Positions 1-5,251 of a stretch of 5,678 bases of DNA are shown piece by piece (position 1 is the first letter of the stretch; every line of letters begins with the position of its first letter). Source of the stretch: Acidimicrobiaceae bacterium (GTDB lineage Bacteria > Actinomycetota > Acidimicrobiia > Acidimicrobiales > RAAP-2); the NCBI GenBank assembly GCA_030838245.1, contig JAUTXB010000206.1, positions 1-5,678 of the forward strand. Reading direction: 5' to 3'. Made by a program: the position numbers and the translations under genes. The notes under the pieces were generated by a model. That model worked only from the letters and a program-made list of their open reading frames with translations. It was not told where the DNA came from and did not search any database.

Positions 1-20
1 CACGGGGCGCGGCGAGTCGG

Positions 21-614
21 TCAGGCCTCAGCCACCCCTTCGGCAATGCGTACCCGATCGAGGCCGTCGGCGATGAGTCCCATCAACAGGTGCACGCTCT
101 GATCGGGGTCGGCCGGCAGGTTCATCATGTCTGCCGCTTCCAGAGACAGGAACCCCTGCAACGACGTCCAGATGATCCGGCGCCAGTGGGCCAGGTCGTC
201 CCCAGCCAGCCCGTAACTGGCCAGGAGGATGGTGAAGGGCTCGCTCACCTCGACCAGCGCGTCGAACATTTCCACATCGGTCGGATCGGGTTGGCTCCAC
301 GAGGTGAGCCGGGCCAGTCCGGGGTGCTCCCGATTGACGACGACGAGCTCGTTCATCAGCGCCATCAGGGCGTCCCTCCCCGACGTGGCCATGACCGACC
401 GGCGAAGGCGGACGGCTTGCAGGTTCAAGGCATAGAGGATGAGATCCCGCCTGAGGCCGGCCAGCCCGTCGACGTGGGCGTAGAGCGACTGGCTCCGCAC
501 CCCCAAGTGCTCGGCCAACCGGGACAGCGTGAGCGCCTCGGTCCCCTGCTCGTCGACGATGACCGCAGCCGCGTCCAAGACATCGCTCCTGGTCAGCCCG
601 ATCCGGGCCGCCAC
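21..614 (-). CDS. TetR-family transcriptional regulator (C-terminal WHG-type domain)
   Basis: DNA-binding repressor of 197 residues from the GTG at 614. The N-terminal helix-turn-helix region (about 8-55) shows LTRSDVLDAAAVIVDEQG, then LTLSRLAEHLGVRSQSLYAHV, the TetR signature. The C-terminal ligand domain carries EHPGLARL (96-103) and WRRIIWTSLQGFLSLEAADM (144-163), like the WHG-type TetR C-terminal domain. The ligand is unknown; a substrate or intermediate of the neighbouring enzymes is plausible. The frame is open 19 codons further to 671, but that stretch lies inside the UGSC gene. The GTG at 614, two bases after the UGSC stop, gives the normal distance to the first helix, although its ribosome binding site is weak, suggesting coupled translation. 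Being last in the operon, it may regulate its own transcript. The inverted repeat at 2447-2459 is a candidate site. Confidence 0.9.
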   Translation of the reverse strand: MAARIGLTRSDVLDAAAVIVDEQGTEALTLSRLAEHLGVRSQSLYAHVDGLAGLRRDLILYALNLQAVRLRRSVMATSGRDALMALMNELVVVNREHPGLARLTSWSQPDPTDVEMFDALVEVSEPFTILLASYGLAGDDLAHWRRIIWTSLQGFLSLEAADMMNLPADPDQSVHLLMGLIADGLDRVRIAEGVAEA

Positions 615-616
615 GT

Positions 617-1195
617 TCAGACCTGACGCCCGAATTGGGTGATGAGCTCGTCGACGGCCTGCTCGCCCCACTCGAACAGACGCTCGTGATCGGTGCCCCC
701 GATCGGGTGGGGTAGGACCAGCGTTCGAGCCGACGGCAACCCGAAGTCGGTGACCAGCGTGCGGGCGATCTGTTCGAAGCGGGTGGTCGTGGTGAGGATG
801 GTCGGTATTCCGTTGCGTTCGAGCTCGATGGTGTCATATGCGGTGTAGGCACTACAGCTCCCGCAGTCGGCCACGCCGGTGATCACGACATCGGCCTTCT
901 CCTTCAACAACTGGAGGACGCCCTCGGAGATCCCCATCTCGTCGCCCTTGGCGTTGTCGAACTCGGCGCTGTTGGGTAGGCGCTTCCCAGTGAGCACGGT
1001 AACCGTCCCACCCACCCGGGCGGCCAGGACCTCGGCGGCCCGGCCCATGACCACATCGGAGTTGGGCTTGGCGTTCTCCATGACCCCGATGCGGATCCCG
1101 GCCAGCGAGATCGGGCCGGGGGTGATCGAGAGCGCTTCGGAGCCTGGCTCGCCGTCGGGCCGATAGATCAGGGTGGGAGTGGTGGTGAGGGTCAT
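617..1195 (-). CDS. UGSC-family (seleno)protein, cysteine form
   Basis: Cytoplasmic 192-residue protein of the UGSC family, named for a Sec-Gly-Ser-Cys motif in its selenoprotein members. Here the motif is D110-C-G-S-C114, with Cys111 encoded by TGC (865-863) where other members have an in-frame TGA. GVMENAKPNSD (38-48) opens the fold after an ~30-residue N-terminal extension. ADVVITGVADCGSC, the GIPTILTTTTRF strand and LPHPIGG (161-167) resemble the C-terminal region of glycine/sarcosine/proline reductase catalytic subunits (GrdB/PrdB type), where a selenol or thiol attacks the substrate. Redox catalysis through the Cys pair is therefore likely, but the substrate is unknown. The ATG at 1195 has a ribosome binding site (GAGGAG, six bases upstream). 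The stop lies two bases before the regulator GTG. The family call is firm; the reaction is inference. Confidence 0.88.
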   Translation of the reverse strand: MTLTTTPTLIYRPDGEPGSEALSITPGPISLAGIRIGVMENAKPNSDVVMGRAAEVLAARVGGTVTVLTGKRLPNSAEFDNAKGDEMGISEGVLQLLKEKADVVITGVADCGSCSAYTAYDTIELERNGIPTILTTTTRFEQIARTLVTDFGLPSARTLVLPHPIGGTDHERLFEWGEQAVDELITQFGRQV

Positions 1196-1278
1196 CGGGT
1201 CTCCTCGTGTCGTCTGGTCGTGGTCATTGGTGTCATCGGGTCATTTGGTATTGAGGTCATTGGGTTTTGGGTCATTGG
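1190..1278. repeat. Degenerate GGTCATTGG direct repeats
   Basis: On the plus strand the 9-mer GGTCATTGG occurs exactly at 1222-1230, 1255-1263 and 1270-1278. Near copies are GTCATCGG at 1232-1239 and GGTCATTTGG at 1239-1248, and GGTCATCGGG at 1190-1199 covers the UGSC start codon. Read on the minus strand, each copy is CCAATGACC-like, so each duplicates the ATG-ACC that begins the UGSC gene. Spacings between ATGs are 15, 16, 8, 9 and 32 bases: irregular, not helically phased. Slippage-derived expansion of the start region and a multi-site binding region are both possible. Confidence 0.6.
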
Positions 1279-1320
1279 ACCTTGGGCCCGGTCTCGAGGT
1301 ACTTGGGGTCGGCCTGCCAT
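1192..1320 (-). CDS. Possible 42-residue ORF bridging the 352-residue and UGSC genes
   Basis: An uninterrupted frame runs from an ATG sharing its A with the upstream stop (TGATG, 1322-1318) to a TGA overlapping the UGSC start (ATGA, 1195-1192), filling the whole spacer. The peptide is hydrophilic and basic at its C terminus (TRRHEETR), with repeated Pro-Met-Thr triplets from residue 15 on, and has no membrane segment or cysteine. No ribosome binding site precedes it, so it would depend on re-initiation after the upstream stop. Against a normal protein gene, only 22 of 42 codons end in G/C (neighbours are far higher), and it uses AGA and ATA, rare in such genomes. It may be a coupling ORF, an accidental frame over a DNA repeat, or a small subunit. 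I rate it possible only. Confidence 0.25.
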   Translation of the reverse strand: MAGRPQVPRDRAQGPMTQNPMTSIPNDPMTPMTTTRRHEETR

Positions 1321-2378
1321 CACGCCGTGAGGGGAAGGGTCACGCTCCTGGTCATGCCCCATGACGGGATGACCGAGCCGTGCTTGCCCGGGCCGCCGAT
1401 CACCATGATGCGTATCTTTCCTCCGTCAGTGGTCATCCCGCTCAGCTCGTCCTCGTCCGAGAGCTCCTGCCAGGTGGTACGCCCGTACCCTTTGAAGTGA
1501 CGGTGGAACTCGCGGAGGGGCAGGGCGGCGTGCTCGTGCAGGTACGACGCGATGCCGTCGCGGTCGAGTCCGACCTTGGCCAGGCTCTGGGCATGCTCGG
1601 GGCCGAAGGCCACGAAGAACTCGGCGAAGGGCATGCAGGCATTGTTCATACCGAGCGACGTCATGGCCGAGGCGTACTTGCCCAGGATGGTGACCGGGTC
1701 GCCCTCGGCCTCCATGTCGTGGACGTTGTGCGGGTTCTCCCCGCAGTGCACGGTCACCGCACTGGCCGCGTCGACCCCGATGCTGGCCGGATAGCTCGGC
1801 CACGGGCTCTCGTCGGCGTTCTCGGCGGCACAGTAGGTGTACTTGGACGGTTGCCCCTGGGTGGCGGCGTCGCCGAAACCGGGACGGGCCCCGGCCACGT
1901 GGAGCATCAACAGCCGGATGGCCCGGCCCACGGTGGCGTTGGCCCGGTTGCCCGGGCCGAAAGCCCCGACCCCGGCGTTGAACCCGGCGGTCCGTACGAT
2001 GTCACCGTGTACGACCGTCATGAAAGAAACCGGGTGGGTAGTGGCGTTCACGCCGCGCAGGTTGGCTTCGGGCCGCGAGAGGGCTAACGCCGCCGTCAGC
2101 ACGACCGGGAACACTTCAGGAGGACAGCCGGCCAGCACCGCGTTGATGGCCACCACGCGGCGAGTTAGACGACCGAACCGCGGGGCCAAGGTGGCGAGCA
2201 CCTCGTCAGGATTGCCCACCGCATGCTCGAGCATGGCGTCGACCCGCGCGGTCGTCGGGGCCACCAGCGGGAGCCCGTCGCCCCAGCCGTTCGCCTCGAA
2301 CAGCTCGTAGAGCCGCTCGGGAGATTCGTCGCCCACCTCGATCAAGAGCTGGTCCTGTGCCGCCCCGGTTGTTGTCAT
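1320..2378 (-). CDS. 352-residue protein of unassigned function, partner of the UGSC protein
   Basis: I recognise this only as a member of a conserved bacterial family without an experimentally established role known to me. Distinctive blocks are GWGDGLPLVAPT (31-42), AGCPPEVFPVVL (83-94), ATTHPVSF (112-119), GPGNRANATVGRA (141-153), KYTYCAAEN (179-187), CGENPHNVHD (212-221), AFGPEHAQ (257-264) and VIGGPGKHG (326-334). Cysteines 85, 183, 212 and 248, and several histidines within these blocks, are candidates for redox, metal or substrate binding. No signal peptide or membrane helix is seen, so it is cytoplasmic. From memory, relatives often lie beside UGSC proteins, which fits the arrangement here and suggests a two-protein enzyme. 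The ATG at 2378 follows GGGGG at about six bases. The stop (TGA, 1322-1320) overlaps the ATG of the small ORF downstream as TGATG. Confidence 0.85.
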   Translation of the reverse strand: MTTTGAAQDQLLIEVGDESPERLYELFEANGWGDGLPLVAPTTARVDAMLEHAVGNPDEVLATLAPRFGRLTRRVVAINAVLAGCPPEVFPVVLTAALALSRPEANLRGVNATTHPVSFMTVVHGDIVRTAGFNAGVGAFGPGNRANATVGRAIRLLMLHVAGARPGFGDAATQGQPSKYTYCAAENADESPWPSYPASIGVDAASAVTVHCGENPHNVHDMEAEGDPVTILGKYASAMTSLGMNNACMPFAEFFVAFGPEHAQSLAKVGLDRDGIASYLHEHAALPLREFHRHFKGYGRTTWQELSDEDELSGMTTDGGKIRIMVIGGPGKHGSVIPSWGMTRSVTLPLTA

Positions 2379-2434
2379 GGTTGCCCCCAGCCAGTGAGGA
2401 TGCCGTACCGGCCCATCCTCGCGCCCTTCATCAT
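2375..2434 (-). CDS. Possible 19-residue leader ORF overlapping the next start (ATGA)
   Basis: The reading frame ATGATG...TGA encodes MMKGARMGRYGILTGWGQP and ends in an ATGA overlap with the start of the 352-residue gene. A second internal Met at 2416 follows GAAGGG by seven bases, a fair ribosome binding site. By count, 16 of 19 codons end in G or C, as in the surrounding genes. If the TAGGGT at 2449-2444 is a -10 element, the first ATG would sit at or next to the mRNA 5' end, and leaderless ORFs are common in actinobacteria. The peptide has no signal sequence or run of one amino acid that would suggest classical attenuation. It may serve only to load ribosomes for the downstream gene. It is too short for a confident call. 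Confidence 0.25.
   Translation of the reverse strand: MMKGARMGRYGILTGWGQP
2396..2420 (-). other. Hairpin in the leader of the 352-residue gene
   Basis: GAGGATG (2396-2402) is exactly complementary to CATCCTC (2414-2420), with an 11-nt loop, giving a 7-bp stem whose near edge lies 18 bases upstream of the ATG at 2378. It sits inside the possible leader ORF and could affect ribosome access. There is no T-tract, so it is not a terminator. Its significance is uncertain. Confidence 0.3.
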
Positions 2435-2443
2435 CTGACGCTT

Positions 2444-2449
2444 ACCCTA
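2444..2449 (-). promoter_or_regulatory. Possible actinobacterial -10 element (TAGGGT)
   Basis: On the minus strand the hexamer TAGGGT fits the TANNNT pattern of actinobacterial housekeeping promoters, which often lack a recognisable -35. No good -35 is seen 16-19 bp upstream (ATCCCC at 17 bp). A start site 6-9 bases downstream would fall at about 2438-2435, right at the ATGATG at 2434, implying a leaderless or nearly leaderless transcript. This is inference from sequence only. Confidence 0.3.
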
Positions 2450-2459
2450 CACCATGTAG
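2447..2459. promoter_or_regulatory. Candidate operator CTACA-N3-TGTAG
   Basis: A perfect 5-bp inverted repeat with a 3-bp centre (CTACACCATGTAG) overlaps the possible -10 element. Its size and symmetry would suit a dimeric repressor, and a TetR-type regulator is encoded at the end of the same gene cluster. The arms are short, so a chance occurrence is quite possible; no second copy was noticed in the window. Confidence 0.3.
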
Positions 2460-2512
2460 ACAGCGAGGGGATCGAATCAGGCAGGAGCAGGCAGAACCGG
2501 GCACAGCATGCG

Positions 2513-3397
2513 TCAAGGCCCTCCGTAGGGACCGTTGGGACCGCCGTCCCGGTCGGCGAACCCGAAGAGTCGCCGGGTGTTGTCCCCGAGCACGGCGGAC
2601 TGCTCGGCCGGGCTGAGTCCGGCAAGGGCCGTGCGGGCCAGATCGACCAAACCGGCATAGGTGTCGTGGGCCGTCTGGGGATAGTCGGACCCCCAGAGGA
2701 TCCGCGCGGTCCCGAAACACCCGGCCAACTGCTCTACCAGAGAACGGCCACCACCCGCTTGGGCCAGCGGAGCCAGATTGTGCGACGTGACCTTGACGGC
2801 CACCTGGGGCAGATCGATGAGCCCCAGTAGGGGATCGTCTCGCCTGATCACCGACCCCTTCAAGGTGGGAAAGGCACAGTGGTCGAGGACGATCGGCACC
2901 TCGGGGAACCGGTCCATGACCGGCCGGAGGGCGGGAATCTGGATGGAGGAGACGGTGAGGACCACGGTCAGACCAGCCCGGCCGGCCGACGCGAATGCTC
3001 GGTCTGCTCGTTCCGTTCCCACCCACGCGGCGGTGGGTCGGACGGCCATGTACCGCACCCCGGCGACGCCCGGGCGGGCGGCCAGATCGGTGACCACCCC
3101 GGCGGCTCCGGGTTCGTCGGGGTCCACGACCACGACTGCCCGGACCGACTCGGGATGGTCCATGGCCACCTTCACCACGTACCGGTTGTCGTTGTCGTAG
3201 GCGCCGGCGGCTTGGACGACCACCATCTGGGCGACCCTGGCGCCGGCCAACGTGCCGAGCACGGCATCGACGTCGTAGCCGCCCCGTTTCCACCAGTCGC
3301 TGGCCAGGCCGGTCGGATGCCGCGGAAAGCGGGCCTCGTCATCGCTGGCCACGTGTACGTGGGCGTCGACCGGTCCCGATCCGCCGGCTGGTGTCAC
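2513..3397 (-). CDS. Amidohydrolase-2 family metal hydrolase, PDC-lactonase-like
   Basis: TIM-barrel hydrolase of the amidohydrolase_2 class (COG3618-like, the group containing 2-pyrone-4,6-dicarboxylate lactonase). With the GTG start at 3397 it has 294 residues, normal for the group. Metal and catalytic residues are visible: D11-A-H13-V-H15 on the first strand, His173 in LDHCAFP, and Asp238 in the GSDYP motif near the C terminus. VQAAGAYDNDNRY (61-73) matches the VQ...YxxDN segment of lactonase-type members, and GDNTRRLFGF closes the barrel. The open frame extends 26 codons upstream to 3475. The GTG at 3397 is preferred because it overlaps the SDR stop as GTGA and places DAHVH close to the N terminus, as is usual. 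The likely role is hydrolysis of a lactone or related ring, or decarboxylation, acting on the product of the dehydrogenases. A Gly/Pro-rich tail (last ~10 residues) follows the barrel. Confidence 0.88.
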   Translation of the reverse strand: MTPAGGSGPVDAHVHVASDDEARFPRHPTGLASDWWKRGGYDVDAVLGTLAGARVAQMVVVQAAGAYDNDNRYVVKVAMDHPESVRAVVVVDPDEPGAAGVVTDLAARPGVAGVRYMAVRPTAAWVGTERADRAFASAGRAGLTVVLTVSSIQIPALRPVMDRFPEVPIVLDHCAFPTLKGSVIRRDDPLLGLIDLPQVAVKVTSHNLAPLAQAGGGRSLVEQLAGCFGTARILWGSDYPQTAHDTYAGLVDLARTALAGLSPAEQSAVLGDNTRRLFGFADRDGGPNGPYGGP

Positions 3398-4194
3398 GGG
3401 CGCCCGATGGCGGATGGTCGGGTGCGCGAGAGATGGGCACCGGCATCGGCCAAGATCAGCTGGCCGGTGATGCAACGGGCAAGGTCCGATGCCAAAAAGA
3501 CGGTCAGGCGAGCCAGCTCGTCGGGCTCGGTCATCCGCTGCAGCGGGGTGGAGGCCACGGTGGCCTCGACCAGGTCGTCGGTGAGCCCCTCGCGTACCGT
3601 CTCGGTCAACGTGGTCCCCGGAGCCACGGCCACCACCCGGATACCCGAGGGGCCGAGCTCAACGGCCAGGCTCTGGGTCAGGTGGTTGATGGCCGCTTTG
3701 GACGCGGCATAGGCGGTCATGAACGGGGACGGTCGGGTCGACTCGCCGGAGCTCACGTTGATCATGACTCCGCCACGTCCTTGATCGAGGAAGACGCGGG
3801 CCTCCGCTCGGGCACAGAGCGCGGTGAGGACCAGGTTCTGGTCGAGGATGTCGCGCCAGTACGCACCATCCAATGTGGTTGACGGCCCTGGTCCCCGGCC
3901 GGCCATCATGCCGATGTTGTTCACGGCGATATCGAGGCCCCCGTAGGCGGCCGCGGCCTCGTCCACCATGCGTTCCACCTCCTCGTCCCGGCGGCAGTCG
4001 GCCACGATGGCCTGGGCCCGTCCGCCCTCGCCCTCGATGGCGTGGACGACGCCCATGGCCTGGTCGGCCCGAACGTCGGCCACCGAGACCGAGGACCCGG
4101 CGCGGGCCAGCCACCGGGCGATCTCGGCCCCGATGCCCGCTCCCGCCCCGGTGACCAGTGCGCTCGTCCCCGACAAGTCGATGGTGATACTCAT
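3394..4194 (-). CDS. Short-chain dehydrogenase/reductase (FabG-like SDR)
   Basis: Complete classical SDR of 266 residues, a normal length. The cofactor motif TGAGAGIG spans residues 15-22, and Asp40 at the end of the second strand (VSVAD) predicts NAD(H). The NNAG-type motif reads NNIG at 92-95. Asn120, Ser149, Tyr162 and Lys166 (YAASK) form the catalytic tetrad. APGTTLTETV and FLASDLARCITGQ complete the fold. It would interconvert a secondary alcohol and a ketone, or dehydrogenate a cyclic diol; the substrate cannot be inferred. The ATG at 4194 is preceded by a good ribosome binding site (GGAAGGA, about six bases upstream). The stop codon overlaps the GTG start of the amidohydrolase as GTGA, so the two are probably translationally coupled. 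The C-terminal tail after the usual end (HLSRTRPSAIGRP) is slightly extended. Confidence 0.93.
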   Translation of the reverse strand: MSITIDLSGTSALVTGAGAGIGAEIARWLARAGSSVSVADVRADQAMGVVHAIEGEGGRAQAIVADCRRDEEVERMVDEAAAAYGGLDIAVNNIGMMAGRGPGPSTTLDGAYWRDILDQNLVLTALCARAEARVFLDQGRGGVMINVSSGESTRPSPFMTAYAASKAAINHLTQSLAVELGPSGIRVVAVAPGTTLTETVREGLTDDLVEATVASTPLQRMTEPDELARLTVFLASDLARCITGQLILADAGAHLSRTRPSAIGRP

Positions 4195-4272
4195 GTGCTT
4201 CCTTCCCGTCAGCCGAACTGGCGAAATTGATGGCGATGGTGTTGCCCTGCGGTCGTGACCAGACGGTCGCCC
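4195..4272 (-). other. 78-bp intergenic spacer, ribosome binding site only
   Basis: This spacer separates the zinc dehydrogenase stop (TAG at 4275-4273) from the SDR start. Apart from the GGAAGGA ribosome binding site next to the SDR start, I see no convincing promoter, hairpin with T-tract or small ORF, so read-through transcription is the simplest reading. Confidence 0.4.
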
Positions 4273-5199
4273 CTACGGGTACAGGCCCACCTTGATGGAG
4301 CCGTCGGATCGAGAACCAGCGACGCGGAAGGCTTCGGGGCTCTCCTCGAGCGAGAAGCGATGGGTGATGATGGCGTCACGAACGCCGGGTGAGGCGGCGA
4401 GCAGTGCCGCCGCCTCGTCCAGGTCGCGCACCCCCCGATGGCGTCCGTAGGCCATGGCGCCGATCCACGACAGCTCCTTGACCAGTGTCAGCGCGCCGGG
4501 AACCGGAGCGGCGGCGGTGAAGACGCCCAGCATGACGACACGTCCGCCGGGGCGAGCAAGCTCGGCGCACGTGACCAACCCCGACTCGCTGCCTGTGGCT
4601 TCGAGCACGACGTCGAAGGTGCCACTGGGACGCTCGGCTCCGAGGCGCTCACCGGCCTGGTGCTGATGGGGATGACGAGCGACCAGGGCCACGTCGTGAC
4701 CCAGATGGCGAACGGCGGCCACGGCAAGCAAGCCGATCGAGCCAGCTCCCACCACCACCACCCGCTCGCCGGGAACGATGGCGGCGCGACGGGCACCGTG
4801 CCAGGCCACGCCGGCGGGCTCGACGAGGCAGGCGTCCTCGAGAGAGAGCCCCGACGGGAGGGGGACAAGGTTGGACGCGGGCACGATGACGCGGTCGCAC
4901 AGTCCCCCGTCGACGAAGATGCCCAGGTTGGTGTGGGGACCGACGCAGCGCTGGGTTTCCCCGTCGCGGCACTGGTCGCACGAACCACACGAGATCGACG
5001 GATCGACGGCGTGAGGCACACCGTCGACGAGCCCGGCGAACTCGTGACCAATCGTGAACCCGGTGAGCCCGGCGGCGACCAGCCCGAGATCGGTGCCGCA
5101 GATGCTCGACGATGTGACTTCGACCAGCACACCCGGGCCCGAGGGTTCATGGACGTCCACCACGCGAACGCCGCCTTCAGTGTTCCGGACGGCCCTCAC
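4273..5199 (-). CDS. Compact zinc-dependent alcohol dehydrogenase (medium-chain family)
   Basis: Cytoplasmic NAD(P)-dependent dehydrogenase of the zinc MDR superfamily, of the threonine/sorbitol-dehydrogenase-like type. The 308 residues hold an N-terminal GroES-like domain with the catalytic-zinc pattern (Cys34 in SICGTD, His52-Glu53 in GHEF, Glu127 in LVEP). The structural-zinc loop is Cys71, Cys74, Cys77 and Cys85 (CX2CX2CX7C). A Rossmann glycine motif GAGSIG lies at 151-156. The residues after the second strand (ALVARHPHQH) carry Arg/His rather than an acid, which hints at NADP(H). It is shorter than the usual 340-380 residues. The sequence passes unusually fast from GLVDG (56-60) to the structural-zinc loop and from LGAER (186-190) to DVVLEATG, so two loops appear trimmed. 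The start is GTG at 5199, preceded by AGGGG. The substrate is unknown; the neighbouring dehydrogenases suggest consecutive oxidations in one pathway. Confidence 0.9.
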   Translation of the reverse strand: MRAVRNTEGGVRVVDVHEPSGPGVLVEVTSSSICGTDLGLVAAGLTGFTIGHEFAGLVDGVPHAVDPSISCGSCDQCRDGETQRCVGPHTNLGIFVDGGLCDRVIVPASNLVPLPSGLSLEDACLVEPAGVAWHGARRAAIVPGERVVVVGAGSIGLLAVAAVRHLGHDVALVARHPHQHQAGERLGAERPSGTFDVVLEATGSESGLVTCAELARPGGRVVMLGVFTAAAPVPGALTLVKELSWIGAMAYGRHRGVRDLDEAAALLAASPGVRDAIITHRFSLEESPEAFRVAGSRSDGSIKVGLYP

Positions 5200-5251
5200 G
5201 GTTGCCCCTGTCGACGGTCCGTCCGGCGGTCGACCGTGTCGGCCACGACGA
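5200..5251 (-). other. Short intergenic spacer with 10-bp palindrome
   Basis: This is the 52-bp gap between the partial dehydrogenase and the zinc dehydrogenase. It contains the perfect palindrome CGGTCGACCG at 5227-5236, plus a weak 6-bp inverted repeat ACGGTC/GACCGT (5214-5219 and 5232-5237, 12-nt loop). There is no T-tract, so it does not look like a rho-independent terminator. AGGGG about six bases before the GTG at 5199 serves as the ribosome binding site. In DNA this GC-rich such palindromes arise easily, so function is uncertain. Confidence 0.3.

Larger units (their letters stand above)
2379..2512 (-). other. 134-bp intergenic region, candidate internal promoter region
   Basis: This gap between the amidohydrolase stop and the 352-residue gene is one of the two longest in the window. 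It has no rho-independent terminator that I can see. It holds a possible -10 element and an inverted repeat (2444-2459), a leader ORF (2434-2375) and a 7-bp-stem hairpin (2396-2420), each listed separately. It could split the cluster into an oxidoreductase/hydrolase part and a UGSC part with its own promoter. Confidence 0.45.

Noticed and set aside
617..671. Longer regulator start at 671
   Set aside because: It would extend 19 residues into the UGSC coding sequence with an Arg-rich stretch not typical of TetR N termini. The GTG at 614 is preferred.
28..852. Minus-strand 274-codon frame across the regulator and the UGSC gene
   Set aside because: Alternate frame of two real genes. The translation is Arg/Pro/Gly-rich without motifs, and the overlapped genes have full family signatures.
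800..862. Selenocysteine insertion (SECIS-like) hairpin downstream of the CGSC codons
   Set aside because: The motif codon is TGC rather than TGA, so no recoding is needed, and I saw no clear stem-loop at the expected distance.
2442..3293. Minus-strand 283-codon frame over the amidohydrolase
   Set aside because: Shadow frame, extremely Arg/Gly-rich; the overlapped frame has the DAHVH and GSDYP metal motifs.
3398..3475. Longer amidohydrolase start at 3475
   Set aside because: It would add 26 residues (Arg/His-rich, no homology pattern) inside the upstream SDR coding region. The GTGA overlap start at 3397 is the better choice.
2879..3712. Plus-strand 277-codon frame over the amidohydrolase and SDR
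   Set aside because: It spans two well-supported minus-strand genes and their junction, with no recognisable domain and composition rich in Gly, Arg and Asp, as expected of an antisense shadow.
5214..5237. Possible terminator between the first two genes
   Set aside because: The stem is only 6 bp with no following T-tract, the gap is 52 bp, and the downstream gene is co-directional.
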